The notes: generated by a model not told the origin, from the sequence alone. DNA of 64,000 nt from Lutibacter sp. A64 (GCF_022429565.1 NZ_CP092487.1:1630001-1694000); one strand, 5' to 3'; shown: positions 1-9,599, counted from the stretch's first letter. Translations and numbers: made by a program.

Positions 1-968
1 AAGAAGGTGAAGAATTTTTATTAAAACCTATGAATTGCCCACATCATTGTGAAATTTATAATAACAAACCTTATTCATATAAAGATTTACCAAAACGTTT
101 TGCTGAATTTGGCACCGTTTATAGATATGAACAAAGTGGAGAATTACACGGTTTAACACGTGTAAGAGGATTTACTCAAGATGATGCACATATCTTTTGT
201 ACACCTGATCAATTAGATGAAGAATTTAAAAGTGTAATTGATCTAGTATTATATGTATTTAAATCTTTAAGCTTCGATAACTTTACTGCACAAGTTTCTT
301 TAAGAGATAAAGATAATAAAGAAAAGTATATTGGAAGTGATGAAAATTGGGAGAAAGCCGAAAATGCTATTATAAATGCAACCAAAGAAAAAGGTTTAGA
401 CTATGTTATAGAATATGGTGAAGCGGCATTTTATGGTCCTAAATTAGACTTTATGGTTAAAGATGCTTTAGGCAGAAGTTGGCAATTAGGAACTATTCAA
501 GTAGACTATAATTTACCTGAACGATTTGAATTAAGTTATAAAGGTTCGGATAATCAATTACATAGACCAGTTATGATTCATAGGGCTCCTTTTGGATCTA
601 TGGAACGCTTTATCGCTGTTTTATTAGAGCATACTGGAGGTAAATTTCCACTTTGGCTTACTCCAGAGCAGGTTATTATACTACCAATCAGTGAGAAATA
701 TCAAAAATATGCCGAAAAAGTTTTACATTTGCTAGAAAATTCCGAAATTCGCGCACTTATAGATGATAGGAGTGAAAAAACCGGGCGAAAAATTAGAGAT
801 GCTGAATTGAATAAAATTCCATTTATGATTATAGTAGGTGAACAAGAGGAAAATGATGGCACGGTTTCTGTAAGAAAACAAGGAGAAGGAGATATAGGAA
901 CATTATCAAATGACGAATTTATTTCGTTTATAAAGAAAGAAATTAATAGTACATTAGAACAATTTTAG
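1..968 (+). CDS. thrS: Threonine--tRNA ligase, 3' part (5' end outside window)
   Basis: Class II aminoacyl-tRNA synthetase that charges tRNA-Thr. The reading frame is open from base 3 (EGEEFLLKP before the first Met), so the gene is cut by the window edge and about half of the usual ~640 residues is present. Visible are the KPMNCPHH motif with the zinc-ligand Cys, a DDAHIFCT segment with the likely second ligand His, and the class II motif 3 region [11 protein letters not shown] with the third His, followed by an anticodon-binding domain ([10 protein letters not shown] onward). It is the first gene of a thrS-infC-rpmI-rplT set on the + strand, a common bacterial order. Identity is very secure. 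Confidence 0.97.
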   Translation, partial: EGEEFLLKPMNCPHHCEIYNNKPYSYKDLPKRFAEFGTVYRYEQSGELHGLTRVRGFTQDDAHIFCTPDQLDEEFKSVIDLVLYVFKSLSFDNFTAQVSLRDKDNKEKYIGSDENWEKAENAIINATKEKGLDYVIEYGEAAFYGPKLDFMVKDALGRSWQLGTIQVDYNLPERFELSYKGSDNQLHRPVMIHRAPFGSMERFIAVLLEHTGGKFPLWLTPEQVIILPISEKYQKYAEKVLHLLENSEIRALIDDRSEKTGRKIRDAELNKIPFMIIVGEQEENDGTVSVRKQGEGDIGTLSNDEFISFIKKEINSTLEQF

Positions 969-989
969 TTTAATTTAAATTTTACAGTT

Positions 990-1550
990 ATAGCAATTAA
1001 AAGAAGATCAGGGGGAAGAAAACCTTGGAGAGTAATTAAGGAAGATCAACATAGGATTAATGAGAAAATCACGTATGTTGATGAAGTACGTTTAGTAGGT
1101 GATAACGTAGAAGTAGGCATATACCCTATTTCGAAAGCAAAAGCGTTAGCAAGAGAACTAGAATTAGATTTGGTAGAAATATCTCCCAAAGCTGTGCCTC
1201 CCGTTTGTAAGATTATAGATTATAAAAAATTTCTATATGAACAAAAGAAAAGAGAAAAGGCTCAGAAATCTAAAGCTTCTAAAGTAGTTGTAAAAGAAAT
1301 TAGATTTGGACCTAATACCGATGAGCATGATTTTGAATTTAAAAAGAAACATGCTATTAAATTTTTACAAGACGGAGCAAAATTAAAAACATTTGTGTTT
1401 TTTAAAGGACGATCTATAATTTATAAAGATCAAGGACATATTTTACTTTTAAGACTGGCAACAGAATTAGAAGAATATGGAAAAGTAGAGCAAATGCCTA
1501 AATTAGAAGGTAAACGTATGATTATGTACATTGCTCCTAAAAAGAAATAA
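990..1550 (+). CDS. infC: Translation initiation factor IF-3, non-AUG start
   Basis: IF-3 binds the 30S subunit, prevents premature 50S joining and proofreads start codons. The protein shows the IF-3 N-domain ([21 protein letters not shown]), the conserved [16 protein letters not shown] segment, the lysine-rich linker and the C-domain ([17 protein letters not shown]). No ATG, GTG or TTG gives a full-length protein: the first TTG, at 1170, would delete the N-domain. The frame is open upstream through ATA (990) and ATT (996), giving M-A-I-K-R-R as in relatives, so ATA990 is chosen and ATT996 is the alternative (about 186 aa). IF-3 genes of other bacteria also use rare start codons for autoregulation. 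It lies 21 nt after thrS. The exact start is uncertain. Confidence 0.88.
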   Translation: MAIKRRSGGRKPWRVIKEDQHRINEKITYVDEVRLVGDNVEVGIYPISKAKALARELELDLVEISPKAVPPVCKIIDYKKFLYEQKKREKAQKSKASKVVVKEIRFGPNTDEHDFEFKKKHAIKFLQDGAKLKTFVFFKGRSIIYKDQGHILLLRLATELEEYGKVEQMPKLEGKRMIMYIAPKKK

Positions 1551-1627
1551 TAACTTCAATAGTACTATTTAAACAATAGTAGTTTCAGAAGGAAAAATAT
1601 TAAGCAAGATAAAATAGTAGAAGAAAG

Positions 1628-1825
1628 ATGCCTAAAATGAAAACAAAATCTAGTGCTAAGAAGCGTTTTAAGCTTACTGGTTCTGGAAAAATTAAAAGAA
1701 AACACGCTTTTAAAAGTCACATTTTGACTAAAAAAAGTAAAAAACGTAAATTAAAGTTAACTCACGATGGTTTAGTTCATAAATCTGACGAAGCTAACAT
1801 TTTACAACAGTTAACTTTAAAATAA
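1628..1825 (+). CDS. rpmI: 50S ribosomal protein L35
   Basis: Small, very basic 65-aa protein of the large subunit. It starts with [15 protein letters not shown] and has the L35 pattern [15 protein letters not shown] and [10 protein letters not shown]. Length and position between infC and rplT are standard. The 77-nt gap after infC contains a weak hairpin (ACTATT at 1563 pairing with AATAGT), where other bacteria carry an L20 autoregulation site; that role is only inferred here. Confidence 0.97.
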   Translation: MPKMKTKSSAKKRFKLTGSGKIKRKHAFKSHILTKKSKKRKLKLTHDGLVHKSDEANILQQLTLK

Positions 1826-1917
1826 TAAAGTTACAGGGAATTTAATTATTAACCTTGGAGTTGAGCTAACAAGTGTAAATTAATTTTACCGCCAACTACA
1901 AAAAACAAATTGAAATT

Positions 1918-2262
1918 ATGCCAAGATCAGTAAATTCAGTTGCTTCAAGAGCTAAGAGAAAAAAGATATTGAAGCAAGCAAAAGGTTACTTTGGACGTAG
2001 AAAAAACGTTTATACAGTAGCAAAAAATGCGGTTGAAAAAGGAATGTTATATTCTTATAGAGACCGTAAAAACAAAAAAAGAACTTTCCGTGCTTTATGG
2101 ATTCAACGTATTAACGCTGGAGCTCGTCAGTATGGAATGTCTTACTCACAGTTTATGGGAAAAGTTAAAGCTAATAATATTGAATTGAACCGTAAGGTTC
2201 TTGCCGATTTAGCTATGAATAACCCAGAAGCTTTTAAGGCAGTTGTAGATCAAGTAAAATAG
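1918..2262 (+). CDS. rplT: 50S ribosomal protein L20
   Basis: Large-subunit assembly protein of 114 aa that binds 23S rRNA and in other bacteria represses its own operon. It has the family start [19 protein letters not shown], the basic [15 protein letters not shown] helix and a globular C-domain ([19 protein letters not shown]). It is the last gene of the infC-rpmI-rplT group and is followed by a strong terminator. The 92-nt gap between rpmI and rplT is longer than needed for translation and has no ORF. Confidence 0.97.
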   Translation: MPRSVNSVASRAKRKKILKQAKGYFGRRKNVYTVAKNAVEKGMLYSYRDRKNKKRTFRALWIQRINAGARQYGMSYSQFMGKVKANNIELNRKVLADLAMNNPEAFKAVVDQVK

Positions 2263-2290
2263 ATTTTTAATTTCTTGCTTATATATAAAA

Positions 2291-2316
2291 ACCCAATCTT
2301 ACGATTGGGTTTTTTG
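2291..2316. terminator. Rho-independent terminator after rplT (bidirectional)
   Basis: Perfect 8-bp stem ACCCAATC/GATTGGGT with a 4-nt loop, followed on + by T6 and flanked on the other side by A5. It lies between the convergent rplT and ABC-F genes and can serve both. Confidence 0.9.
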
Positions 2317-2336
2317 TATTATAAAAAAGGCTGTTT

Positions 2337-3968
2337 TTACTTTTCAATTTCACGTAAACTTTCCATTTTCTTTAAAGCCATAAAACTAGTTATCGTTTCA
2401 AAATGCTCTTTTATACGCTTGTTTCCAAATTCAAAAACTTTTTCTGCTAAACCATCTAAAAAATCACGATCGTGAGAAACTAGAATTAAAGTTCCATCAA
2501 AGTCTTTTAGTGCTTCTTTAATAATATCTTTAGTTCTCATATCTAAATGATTTGTTGGTTCATCTAAAATTAAAACATTTACTGGTTCTAACAATAATTT
2601 AATCATTGCTAAACGTGTTTTTTCGCCTCCTGAAAGTACTTTTACTTTTTTTGTTGTATCATCTCCAGAAAACATAAAAGCTCCTAATAGGTTCTTTATT
2701 TGCGTTCTAATATCTCCTACTGCAATATGATCTATTGTTTCAAAAACGGTTAATTCTTCATCTAATAATGACGCTTGATTTTGAGCGAAGTAACCAATTT
2801 TAACATTATGACCTACTTCTAATTTTCCTTCAAAATCAATTTCATTCATAATAGCTTTTATCATTGTAGATTTACCTTCACCATTTTTTCCAACAAAAGC
2901 AACTTTTTGACCTCGTTCTATAACTAAATTAGCATTTTTAAAAACTACATGTTCTCCATAACTTTTAGATAAATCATTCACTACAACAGGATATTGACCA
3001 CTTCTAGGTGAAGGCGGAAACTTTAATCTTAAAGCAGATGTATCAACCTCATCAACTTCTACTAACTGTAGCTTTTCTAACATTCTAACACGAGATTGTA
3101 CTTGATTTGTTTTTGAGTATGTCCCTTTAAAACGCTCTATAAACTCAGTATTTTCAGCAATCATTTTTTGCTGTTCATCGTATGCTTTTTGTTGATGTGA
3201 GCGTCTATCTTTACGAAGCTCTAAATAATGCGAATAATTTGCTTTATAGTCGTAAATTCTACCCATCGTTACTTCAATAGTTCTATTAGTAATATTATCT
3301 ACAAAAGCTCTATCGTGTGAAATAACAATTACAGCTTTTGCTGAATTAATTAAAAAATCTTCTAACCATTGTACGCTCTCAATATCTATATGATTTGTAG
3401 GTTCATCAAGTAAAATTAAATCTGGTTTTTGCAATAAAATTTTGGCTAATTCTATACGCATACGCCATCCACCAGAAAATTCTGAAGTTGGTCTATTAAA
3501 GTCTGAAGCTACAAAACCTAAACCTTTTAGTACTTTTTCAACCTCAGCTTCATAATTTATATCTTCAATAGCATAAAATTTTTCACTTAACTCTGAAACA
3601 CGCTCAATTAATTTCATATAAGCATCACTTTCGTAATCCGTTCTTGTAGTTAATGCTTCATTAATTTCGTCAATTTCAGCTTTCATTTTAAATATTTCAG
3701 AAAAAGCTTTTGAAGTTTCTTCAATTACAGTTGCATTATCTTTAGCTAATAAATGCTGTGGTAAATAGGCAATTTTAGCTTCTTTTGGAGCTGAAATATT
3801 ACCAGAATTTGGTTTGTGTACACCTGCTACAATTTTTAATAATGTAGATTTCCCTGCTCCATTTTTACCCATTAAAGCGATCTTGTCATTTTCATTTATT
3901 GAAAATGAAACATTACTAAAAAGACTTGTACCTCCAAATTGTACCGAAATATCATTAACTGTAATCAT
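2337..3968 (-). CDS. ABC-F family ATPase (ribosome-associated, Uup/YbiT-like)
   Basis: Soluble twin ABC ATPase of 543 aa with no membrane segments. The first cassette has Walker A GKNGAGKST (residues 34-42), signature SGGWRMR and LDEPTNHID. The second has GKNGEGKST, SGGEKTR and LDEPTNHLD. Between them is a charged helical linker (about 235-310) where ABC-F proteins contact the P-site tRNA. Members of this family relieve ribosome stalling or protect ribosomes from antibiotics; which applies here cannot be read from sequence. The gene stands alone, convergent with rplT, with a -7 element 27 nt upstream of its ATG. Size fits YbiT-type translation factors better than antibiotic-resistance proteins, but the subfamily is uncertain. 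Confidence 0.9.
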   Translation of the reverse strand: MITVNDISVQFGGTSLFSNVSFSINENDKIALMGKNGAGKSTLLKIVAGVHKPNSGNISAPKEAKIAYLPQHLLAKDNATVIEETSKAFSEIFKMKAEIDEINEALTTRTDYESDAYMKLIERVSELSEKFYAIEDINYEAEVEKVLKGLGFVASDFNRPTSEFSGGWRMRIELAKILLQKPDLILLDEPTNHIDIESVQWLEDFLINSAKAVIVISHDRAFVDNITNRTIEVTMGRIYDYKANYSHYLELRKDRRSHQQKAYDEQQKMIAENTEFIERFKGTYSKTNQVQSRVRMLEKLQLVEVDEVDTSALRLKFPPSPRSGQYPVVVNDLSKSYGEHVVFKNANLVIERGQKVAFVGKNGEGKSTMIKAIMNEIDFEGKLEVGHNVKIGYFAQNQASLLDEELTVFETIDHIAVGDIRTQIKNLLGAFMFSGDDTTKKVKVLSGGEKTRLAMIKLLLEPVNVLILDEPTNHLDMRTKDIIKEALKDFDGTLILVSHDRDFLDGLAEKVFEFGNKRIKEHFETITSFMALKKMESLREIEK

Positions 3969-3994
3969 TCTTATTATCTATTTTTTGAAAAACG

Positions 3995-4002
3995 CAAATA
4001 TA
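3995..4002 (-). promoter_or_regulatory. Putative -7 element of ABC-F gene
   Basis: On the minus strand this reads TATATTTG, matching the Bacteroidetes -7 consensus TAnnTTTG, 27 nt before the ABC-F start. No clear -33 TTTG is seen at the usual distance. The rest of the gap to 4146 contains only a small hairpin (GTTGGTA/TACCAAC, 4096-4115). Confidence 0.5.
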
Positions 4003-4146
4003 CATGGTTTGATTAACATATTAATATGAAAAATTTTTAACTGTCATTTTAAGAGGCGTATAAGTAATCTGTTTGTTTTTGCTATTTATTGAATTGTTGG
4101 TAAAAAAATACCAACATTGGCAATAATATTTTGGTATTAAAACAAA

Positions 4147-4178
4147 AAAAGCAAGAATAAAAAAATATTCTTGCTTTT
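4147..4178 (-). terminator. Terminator after prfA
   Basis: 13-bp stem AAAAGCAAGAATA/TATTCTTGCTTTT with a 6-nt A loop, followed on the minus strand by a T-run. It lies 24 nt after the prfA stop codon. Confidence 0.85.
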
Positions 4179-4201
4179 AAAAAATCTTAAAAATTAATAA
4201 G

Positions 4202-5278
4202 TTATAGTACTTCTCCTAATTCTTTTAATTTCTCTGTATTTTCTGCTAATTTTAATTCTTCTACAATTTTATGAATATCTCCATTAATAACGTTAGATAA
4301 ATCATATAAAGTTAAGCCAATTCTGTGTTCTGTAACTCTACCTTGAGGATAATTGTAAGTTCTAATTTTTGCGGAACGGTCTCCACTTGCAACTAATGAA
4401 TTTCTTTTAGCAGAATCTGCAGCTAATTTTTTCTCTAATTCTTGCTCATATAAACGAGAACGCAATACTTTCATTGCTTTTTCCTTATTTTTATGTTGCG
4501 ATTTTTGATCTTGGCATTGTGCTACTAAACCTGTAGGAACGTGTGTTAAACGCACGGCAGAATAGGTTGTATTTACAGATTGACCTCCTGGTCCTGAAGA
4601 ACAAAAGTAATCTACACGAATATCGCTTGGTTTTAATTCTACATCAAATTCCTCAGCTTCAGGAAGTACCATTACAGTTGCAGCAGAAGTATGTACACGA
4701 CCTTGAGTTTCAGTTTGTGGTACGCGTTGCACACGGTGTACACCCGATTCAAATTTCATATCACCATATACATCTTCACCTGAAACACTAAAAATAATTT
4801 CTTTAAAACCACCAGAAGTTCCTTCACTTATATCTTCAACTTCGGTTTTCCACCCTTTATCTGAACAATATTTTGTATACATTCTATACAAATCACCTGC
4901 AAAAATACTTGCTTCATCACCACCTGTACCTGCTCTAATTTCAACAATAACATTTTTAGCATCATCTGGATCTTTTGGTATTAACATAAACTTAATATCT
5001 TCTTCCAGTTTTGGTAATTGAGCTGAAGCTTCTTCCAACTCCATTTTTGCCATTTCTGTCATTTCTGCATCAGAACCATCTGCTATAATTTCTTTTGCTT
5101 CTTCAATATTATTTAATAAGCTTTTATACTCTTCAGCAATTTTCATTACTGCGCTTAAATCTTTATATTCCTTATTGATTTGTATGTAGCGTTTTTGGTC
5201 TGAGATAATATCTGGCTGGATAATTAAATCAGAAACCTCATCAAAACGTTGTTTTACTATTTGTAACTTATCTAACAT
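4202..5278 (-). CDS. prfA: Peptide chain release factor 1
   Basis: RF1 recognises UAA and UAG stop codons and releases the finished peptide. The 358-aa length is typical. The catalytic [10 protein letters not shown] loop (GGQ) is present. The tripeptide anticodon region reads [15 protein letters not shown] with a PxT pattern, which marks RF1 and not RF2 (SPF). The C-terminal [12 protein letters not shown] segment is also conserved. The gene is flanked by its own terminator and a -7 element, so it is probably monocistronic; purM lies about 100 nt upstream on the same strand. Confidence 0.97.
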   Translation of the reverse strand: MLDKLQIVKQRFDEVSDLIIQPDIISDQKRYIQINKEYKDLSAVMKIAEEYKSLLNNIEEAKEIIADGSDAEMTEMAKMELEEASAQLPKLEEDIKFMLIPKDPDDAKNVIVEIRAGTGGDEASIFAGDLYRMYTKYCSDKGWKTEVEDISEGTSGGFKEIIFSVSGEDVYGDMKFESGVHRVQRVPQTETQGRVHTSAATVMVLPEAEEFDVELKPSDIRVDYFCSSGPGGQSVNTTYSAVRLTHVPTGLVAQCQDQKSQHKNKEKAMKVLRSRLYEQELEKKLAADSAKRNSLVASGDRSAKIRTYNYPQGRVTEHRIGLTLYDLSNVINGDIHKIVEELKLAENTEKLKELGEVL

Positions 5279-5297
5279 TTATTTTTTAATTGGATTG

Positions 5298-5305
5298 CAA
5301 ATTTA
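5298..5305 (-). promoter_or_regulatory. Putative -7 element of prfA
   Basis: Minus-strand TAAATTTG matches TAnnTTTG and lies 20 nt before the prfA ATG. No good -33 partner is visible. Confidence 0.5.
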
Positions 5306-5381
5306 CAATAATTTCTTGAGACTATAATTTTTCATTTATTTTGTTATAAATCACAAAATAAATATTACTATTTGAAATTAC

Positions 5382-6560
5382 TTAATACTTAAACTCTCCG
5401 TATTCGCTTTTAATTGTTAATTTTTTAGTTTCAGAAGCTTCTACCCTACCAATTATTTTCGCATTTACGTTAAAACTTTTTGAAATTTCTATTAAATCTT
5501 CAGCAATTTCTTGTGGAACGTATAATTCCATTCGGTGTCCACAATTAAATACTTGATACATTTCTTTCCAATCTGTTTTACTTTGCTCTTGAATTAATTT
5601 GAAAAGAGGTGGTACTGAAAACATATTATCTTTTATAATATGCAAATTATCTATAAAGTGAAGTATTTTTGTTTGTGCTCCTCCACTACAATGTACCATT
5701 CCATGAATTTCTTTTGAAGTATATTTTGCTAGAATTTTTTTTATAATTGGTGCATAAGTTCTGGTTGGAGACAACACTAATTTACCTGCATCTATTGGTG
5801 AATTGGCTACTTCATCAGTTAATTTCATAGCTCCTGAGTACACCAAATTATTTGGCACAGCTGCGTCAAAACTTTCTGGATACCTTTCAGCTAAATATTT
5901 ACTAAAAACATCGTGGCGTGCAGATGTTAATCCGTTAGACCCCATTCCACCATTATATTCTCTTTCATAGCTTGCTTGTCCAAAAGATTCTAATCCAACA
6001 ATAACATCGCCTGGTTTTATATTTGCATTATCTATTACATCTGCCCTTTTCATTCTAGCAGTTACTGTAGAGTCTACTATAATTGTACGTACCAAGTCTC
6101 CTACATCAGCAGTTTCACCTCCGGTAGAATAAATTTCAACACCAAAATCTTTTAAATCTTGTAATAGTTCTTCGGTACCGTTTATAATTTGTGAAATAAC
6201 TTCACCAGGAATTAAATTTTTATTTCTTCCAATAGTTGAAGATAGCATAATATTTTCTGTTGCTCCAACACACAATAAATCATCAATATTCATAATTAAA
6301 GCATCTTGTGCTATGCCTTTCCAAACAGAAATATCTCCTGTTTCTTTCCAATACATATATGCTAAAGACGATTTTGTTCCTGCTCCATCGGCATGCATTA
6401 TTAAACAATAATTATTGTCTCCAGTTAGATAATCTGGAACAATTTTACAGAAAGCTTTTGGAAACAATCCTTTATCTACATTTTTTATGGCATTATGAAC
6501 ATCTTCTTTAGATGCTGAAACTCCTCTTTGACTGTACCTTTTACTTACTTCTGAACTCAT
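5382..6560 (-). CDS. purM: Phosphoribosylformylglycinamidine cyclo-ligase (AIR synthetase)
   Basis: PurM converts FGAM to AIR with ATP in purine synthesis. At 392 aa it is longer than the ~345-aa E. coli enzyme, as is usual in Bacteroidetes. Visible family features are the N-terminal YSQRGVSASKEDV segment, the metal/ATP-binding region MHADGAGTKS, the DALIMNIDDLLCVGA motif and the GGETADVGD segment. It lies upstream of prfA on the same strand and has a -7 element close to its start, so it is probably transcribed alone. The alternative PurL-like assignment is excluded by size. Confidence 0.94.
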   Translation of the reverse strand: MSSEVSKRYSQRGVSASKEDVHNAIKNVDKGLFPKAFCKIVPDYLTGDNNYCLIMHADGAGTKSSLAYMYWKETGDISVWKGIAQDALIMNIDDLLCVGATENIMLSSTIGRNKNLIPGEVISQIINGTEELLQDLKDFGVEIYSTGGETADVGDLVRTIIVDSTVTARMKRADVIDNANIKPGDVIVGLESFGQASYEREYNGGMGSNGLTSARHDVFSKYLAERYPESFDAAVPNNLVYSGAMKLTDEVANSPIDAGKLVLSPTRTYAPIIKKILAKYTSKEIHGMVHCSGGAQTKILHFIDNLHIIKDNMFSVPPLFKLIQEQSKTDWKEMYQVFNCGHRMELYVPQEIAEDLIEISKSFNVNAKIIGRVEASETKKLTIKSEYGEFKY

Positions 6561-6583
6561 TAGTGCTATGTTTAATTGTTTTG

Positions 6584-6591
6584 CAAAAGTA
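6584..6591 (-). promoter_or_regulatory. Putative -7 element of purM
   Basis: Minus-strand TACTTTTG fits TAnnTTTG, 23 nt before the purM ATG. No -33 TTTG is found at the usual spacing. Confidence 0.4.
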
Positions 6592-6620
6592 ATTTTTCTT
6601 TTTCAATTTAAGAAACATAA

Positions 6621-6650
6621 AAAAACCGAATGTTAATTCATTCGGTTTTT
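6621..6650 (-). terminator. Terminator of the curli-type operon
   Basis: Perfect 12-bp stem AAAAACCGAATG/CATTCGGTTTTT with a 6-nt loop, 18 nt after the last gene of the amyloid operon and followed on the minus strand by T residues. It separates the operon from purM. Confidence 0.88.
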
Positions 6651-6667
6651 ATTTAAAAATAATTGTT

Positions 6668-8179
6668 TTACTCCCAATCTGGCATTAATGCGTTTTCAAA
6701 TAATTTTACTCTATCGCTATCGCTTTCAGTATTAATACTCATTTTATAGATTGATTTTGTTGATATCCCATCATTAGAGGTATTCACAAATATTATTTCT
6801 GCTTCATTTGGAGAAAACCTTGGATCTATATCTATAGTTCCAGTATCTTTATCTAAAGAAATATCTGTTATTGTAGCTTCGCTAAAATTATAAATAAAAA
6901 TATGTGTATCTAACTGCCTATTGTTTACATTTTGATATTCTGATATATCTAGAGTATATAAAAGTAATTTATTATCTACAGAAATATTAAGCCCTCCAGC
7001 GGCTCCTAATACATCTGAAATAATGGTATTTAAAACCGCCCCATCCATATCTATTGTAAAAATGGATGCATTGTAACCTGAAATATCATTTGTTTTTAAG
7101 GCTATCATACTTTCATCATTACTCCAATCGCACTCAGTAATAAAACTACCGTCAACAGTTTTATAAATTTGTTTTAGTCCGCTACCATCTTTATTTATTA
7201 CATATAATTTATCGTAATGCGGATAAATTAATCTATCTCCATTTGAAGACCAAGAATAGTCTATATTATTAAAATTATGTCCAGCTACCGCAACTTCTGA
7301 AGTTACTTGTTTTATATCTGAACCATTAAGATTCATGGTAAATAAATGTGTCTCGTTATTAAATGTACTTAAAAAAGCAATTAAATTTACTGCTTGATTT
7401 TTTCTAGGTCTCCAACTATTTTGACTTTGACTTGTTAATTGAACTTCGTTTATTTGTTCTCCACTCTCTTCATCAAAATTTGAAGAATAAATTATATTGT
7501 TATTATTTACTCCTTTTTTAACATAAAGATACCTGTTATCTGGATCTATTTTGGTTTTAAAAGAATTAACAACACTTAAAACATCATCATTAATTGCATC
7601 TGAAACTGCAACTTGCCAAAAATATTTAACTCCGTATTTTAAATCTGAAATTACATAAGTAGTATCTACAATACTTTCAATTAAAATGGTATTGTTATCA
7701 ATATCATTTTTTATTTCTAATTTGTAGGATAACTCATCATCATCTGGATCTTCTGAGCTCCATATTAACTCAACAGAAAGTTCTAAATCTTCACTTCCAT
7801 CTTCTGGAGTTATTAATTGAGGTGCTGTAGGCGGTTTATTTAATGAGTTATTATCTTGTAATTCAAAAATTACATTTACTTCTAAATCTTCAATAACTGT
7901 AGCTGCTTCAAAAGAAGTTAAATACGCTTCTTTAGTAGCGCTTACAGAATATTCTCCTTCTTCAACATAATTCATAATAAAATAACCATCTAGGTTTGTA
8001 AATACTGCATTACCAGTTGGACTTATTGTTATTTTTGCATTTTCTATAGGATCAAAGCTATTGGCTTCAACAACTCGACCTGTTATGGTTCCTTCACCAA
8101 TATAATCGGTAGTATCTTCACTACAACTAATAAAAAAAGGTAGTGCTAGAATAAATATTAAATTAACTATTTTTTTCAT
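6668..8179 (-). CDS. Lipoprotein with carboxypeptidase-regulatory-like, FN3-like and beta-propeller-like repeats
   Basis: Predicted lipoprotein of 503 aa, start at ATG 8179; a TTG at 8194 would overlap csgG and is less likely. The signal peptide ends in a lipobox FFISC. Next come a carboxypeptidase-regulatory-like domain (about 30-110, with GTITGRVVEANS and NLDGYFIM), an FN3-like domain (about 115-210, PTAPQLITPEDGS) and about 280 residues with repeated TolB/PD40-type units (IFTIDMDG, RFSPNEAEIIF, WSSNGDRLIY). It begins 7 nt after csgG and is the last gene of the operon, so it probably acts at the cell surface in amyloid assembly or anchoring. It is not part of the E. coli curli system and its function is unknown. 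Confidence 0.8.
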   Translation of the reverse strand: MKKIVNLIFILALPFFISCSEDTTDYIGEGTITGRVVEANSFDPIENAKITISPTGNAVFTNLDGYFIMNYVEEGEYSVSATKEAYLTSFEAATVIEDLEVNVIFELQDNNSLNKPPTAPQLITPEDGSEDLELSVELIWSSEDPDDDELSYKLEIKNDIDNNTILIESIVDTTYVISDLKYGVKYFWQVAVSDAINDDVLSVVNSFKTKIDPDNRYLYVKKGVNNNNIIYSSNFDEESGEQINEVQLTSQSQNSWRPRKNQAVNLIAFLSTFNNETHLFTMNLNGSDIKQVTSEVAVAGHNFNNIDYSWSSNGDRLIYPHYDKLYVINKDGSGLKQIYKTVDGSFITECDWSNDESMIALKTNDISGYNASIFTIDMDGAVLNTIISDVLGAAGGLNISVDNKLLLYTLDISEYQNVNNRQLDTHIFIYNFSEATITDISLDKDTGTIDIDPRFSPNEAEIIFVNTSNDGISTKSIYKMSINTESDSDRVKLFENALMPDWE

Positions 8180-8186
8180 ATCTCTT

Positions 8187-9578
8187 TTATTCAAACATTA
8201 CAGACTTAACTCTATTATATGGCTTTCCGAGGTAAAAATTAATTCCTAGCCCAATTCTCCAATAAAAATCATTCCATTTTCCTTGTTCAAGACCTTCTAA
8301 ATTATCAGAAAATAACATGTTTTGCTCTGCAAATACTTTAATTCCAATATTTTTAGCTGGTAAATATTCTAAACCTCCACCTACTAAAAATTTAAAGTAG
8401 TTGGTATCAAAATCTTTATCTGAAATAGTTCCAACACCCAGATGTAAAAAAGGAGAAATAGCATCGTAAGGCAAAAAATCATAAGCTAAACTTGTATCAA
8501 AAGAATAGAAGTCATTTTTGAATGAATTTTCATTTTCGAGTTGAAAAAAACCAAGACCGAAATTTAAATTTAAACCCGGCTTTTTAAAATAGGTTTTAAA
8601 AGCAATGGCTACTCCCATTTTTTTTAATGAATTTGAATAATCATTATTAGCAATAGTTGTACCTCCTTCTATTGAAAGAGCAGAATGCCCTCTTTTATCT
8701 TCTAGTTTTCTATCATAAAGCGCAGTTGATTCTGCTTCTTTTTTTTCTATCTCATACTGACTTTTAACAAAATCTACTGTAGGTTTTCCTCCTTTAGGCT
8801 CCCAAATTCCATCTATAATTCCTTCAATTATTAAAAGTTCAACTGCTTTATCAATAGCTTCTTTAATTGCGAGTTGAGTAGGTTCGTTTTTTGTAACACC
8901 TGTTTCAACTTCTAACAGTCTTTTTACATTTACATATCTAAATAAGTTTGCTGATATACCTTGAGATAAGATAGTTTTAGATACGTATACATTTTTTATG
9001 ATTCTTCCACTTGATGTAGAAACAGCTCGCAAATAAATTGTAATTCTATCTTGTCTATATTCTGTAGCTCCACCTACTCCAAAATACCTAGCTCCAGAAC
9101 CTCCCGTAATTATATTTGAATCATAAGATACTACACCTCCTTCTAGAAGAATTCCAGCAAATAATAATGGTGGCATAGCTGTAGATTGATCTTGTGTAGA
9201 ACCAGCGGCATATTCTTGTCTTGTTGAACGGATTATTTGCCGTTCATTTAAAAGGTTTCCTATATTTTCACGTTCAATTGGATTAAACCAATTTGACTCT
9301 TCTAAAGAATTTAGCAATATAGATGTTCCTCCTTGTGTAATTGCCGAACTAAATGTAGATCCGTTTTCTATTAATTTATATTGCCCCGTTTGGTCTCTAA
9401 ATTTATAAACACCTACAACAGCTTTACTTAAAGGCAAAATAGTATCTAATATACTTTTTCTAGAAGTATTCTCTCCTATTCTTGCATCGCTTGTAATTAA
9501 TGGTTGATTTAAATAAGTTCCACAACCTACTACTAATACTAACACAATACAAAGACTATATTTTATATACTTTTTCAT
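8187..9578 (-). CDS. csgG: CsgG-family curli secretion channel with C-terminal barrel-like extension
   Basis: CsgG is the outer-membrane lipoprotein that forms the nonameric curli export channel. Here a lipobox LVVGC places the lipidated Cys at residue 19. The CsgG domain (about 25-260) is recognisable from VGVYKFRDQTGQYK, FSSAITQGGTSILL, WFNPIERENIGNLLNERQ and LLFAGILLEGGVVSYDSN. E. coli CsgG is 277 aa; this protein is 463 aa. The extra ~190 residues alternate polar and hydrophobic positions (NLNFGLGFFQLEN, FLHLGVGTISD, YWRIGLGINFYLG), as in small outer-membrane barrels, and end near the C-terminus with a strand. It lies between csgF and the propeller-like lipoprotein gene. The domain role of the extension is inference. 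Confidence 0.93.
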   Translation of the reverse strand: MKKYIKYSLCIVLVLVVGCGTYLNQPLITSDARIGENTSRKSILDTILPLSKAVVGVYKFRDQTGQYKLIENGSTFSSAITQGGTSILLNSLEESNWFNPIERENIGNLLNERQIIRSTRQEYAAGSTQDQSTAMPPLLFAGILLEGGVVSYDSNIITGGSGARYFGVGGATEYRQDRITIYLRAVSTSSGRIIKNVYVSKTILSQGISANLFRYVNVKRLLEVETGVTKNEPTQLAIKEAIDKAVELLIIEGIIDGIWEPKGGKPTVDFVKSQYEIEKKEAESTALYDRKLEDKRGHSALSIEGGTTIANNDYSNSLKKMGVAIAFKTYFKKPGLNLNFGLGFFQLENENSFKNDFYSFDTSLAYDFLPYDAISPFLHLGVGTISDKDFDTNYFKFLVGGGLEYLPAKNIGIKVFAEQNMLFSDNLEGLEQGKWNDFYWRIGLGINFYLGKPYNRVKSVMFE

Positions 9579-9599
9579 AAATGTGGGGAATATTAGTAA

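Noticed and set aside
4096-4115. Terminator GTTGGTA/TACCAAC in the gap before the ABC-F gene
   Set aside because: No T-run follows on either strand; the real prfA terminator is at 4147-4178.
8180-8194. Start of the propeller-like lipoprotein at 8194 overlapping csgG
   Set aside because: That codon is TTG; ATG 8179 gives a clean lipoprotein signal peptide.
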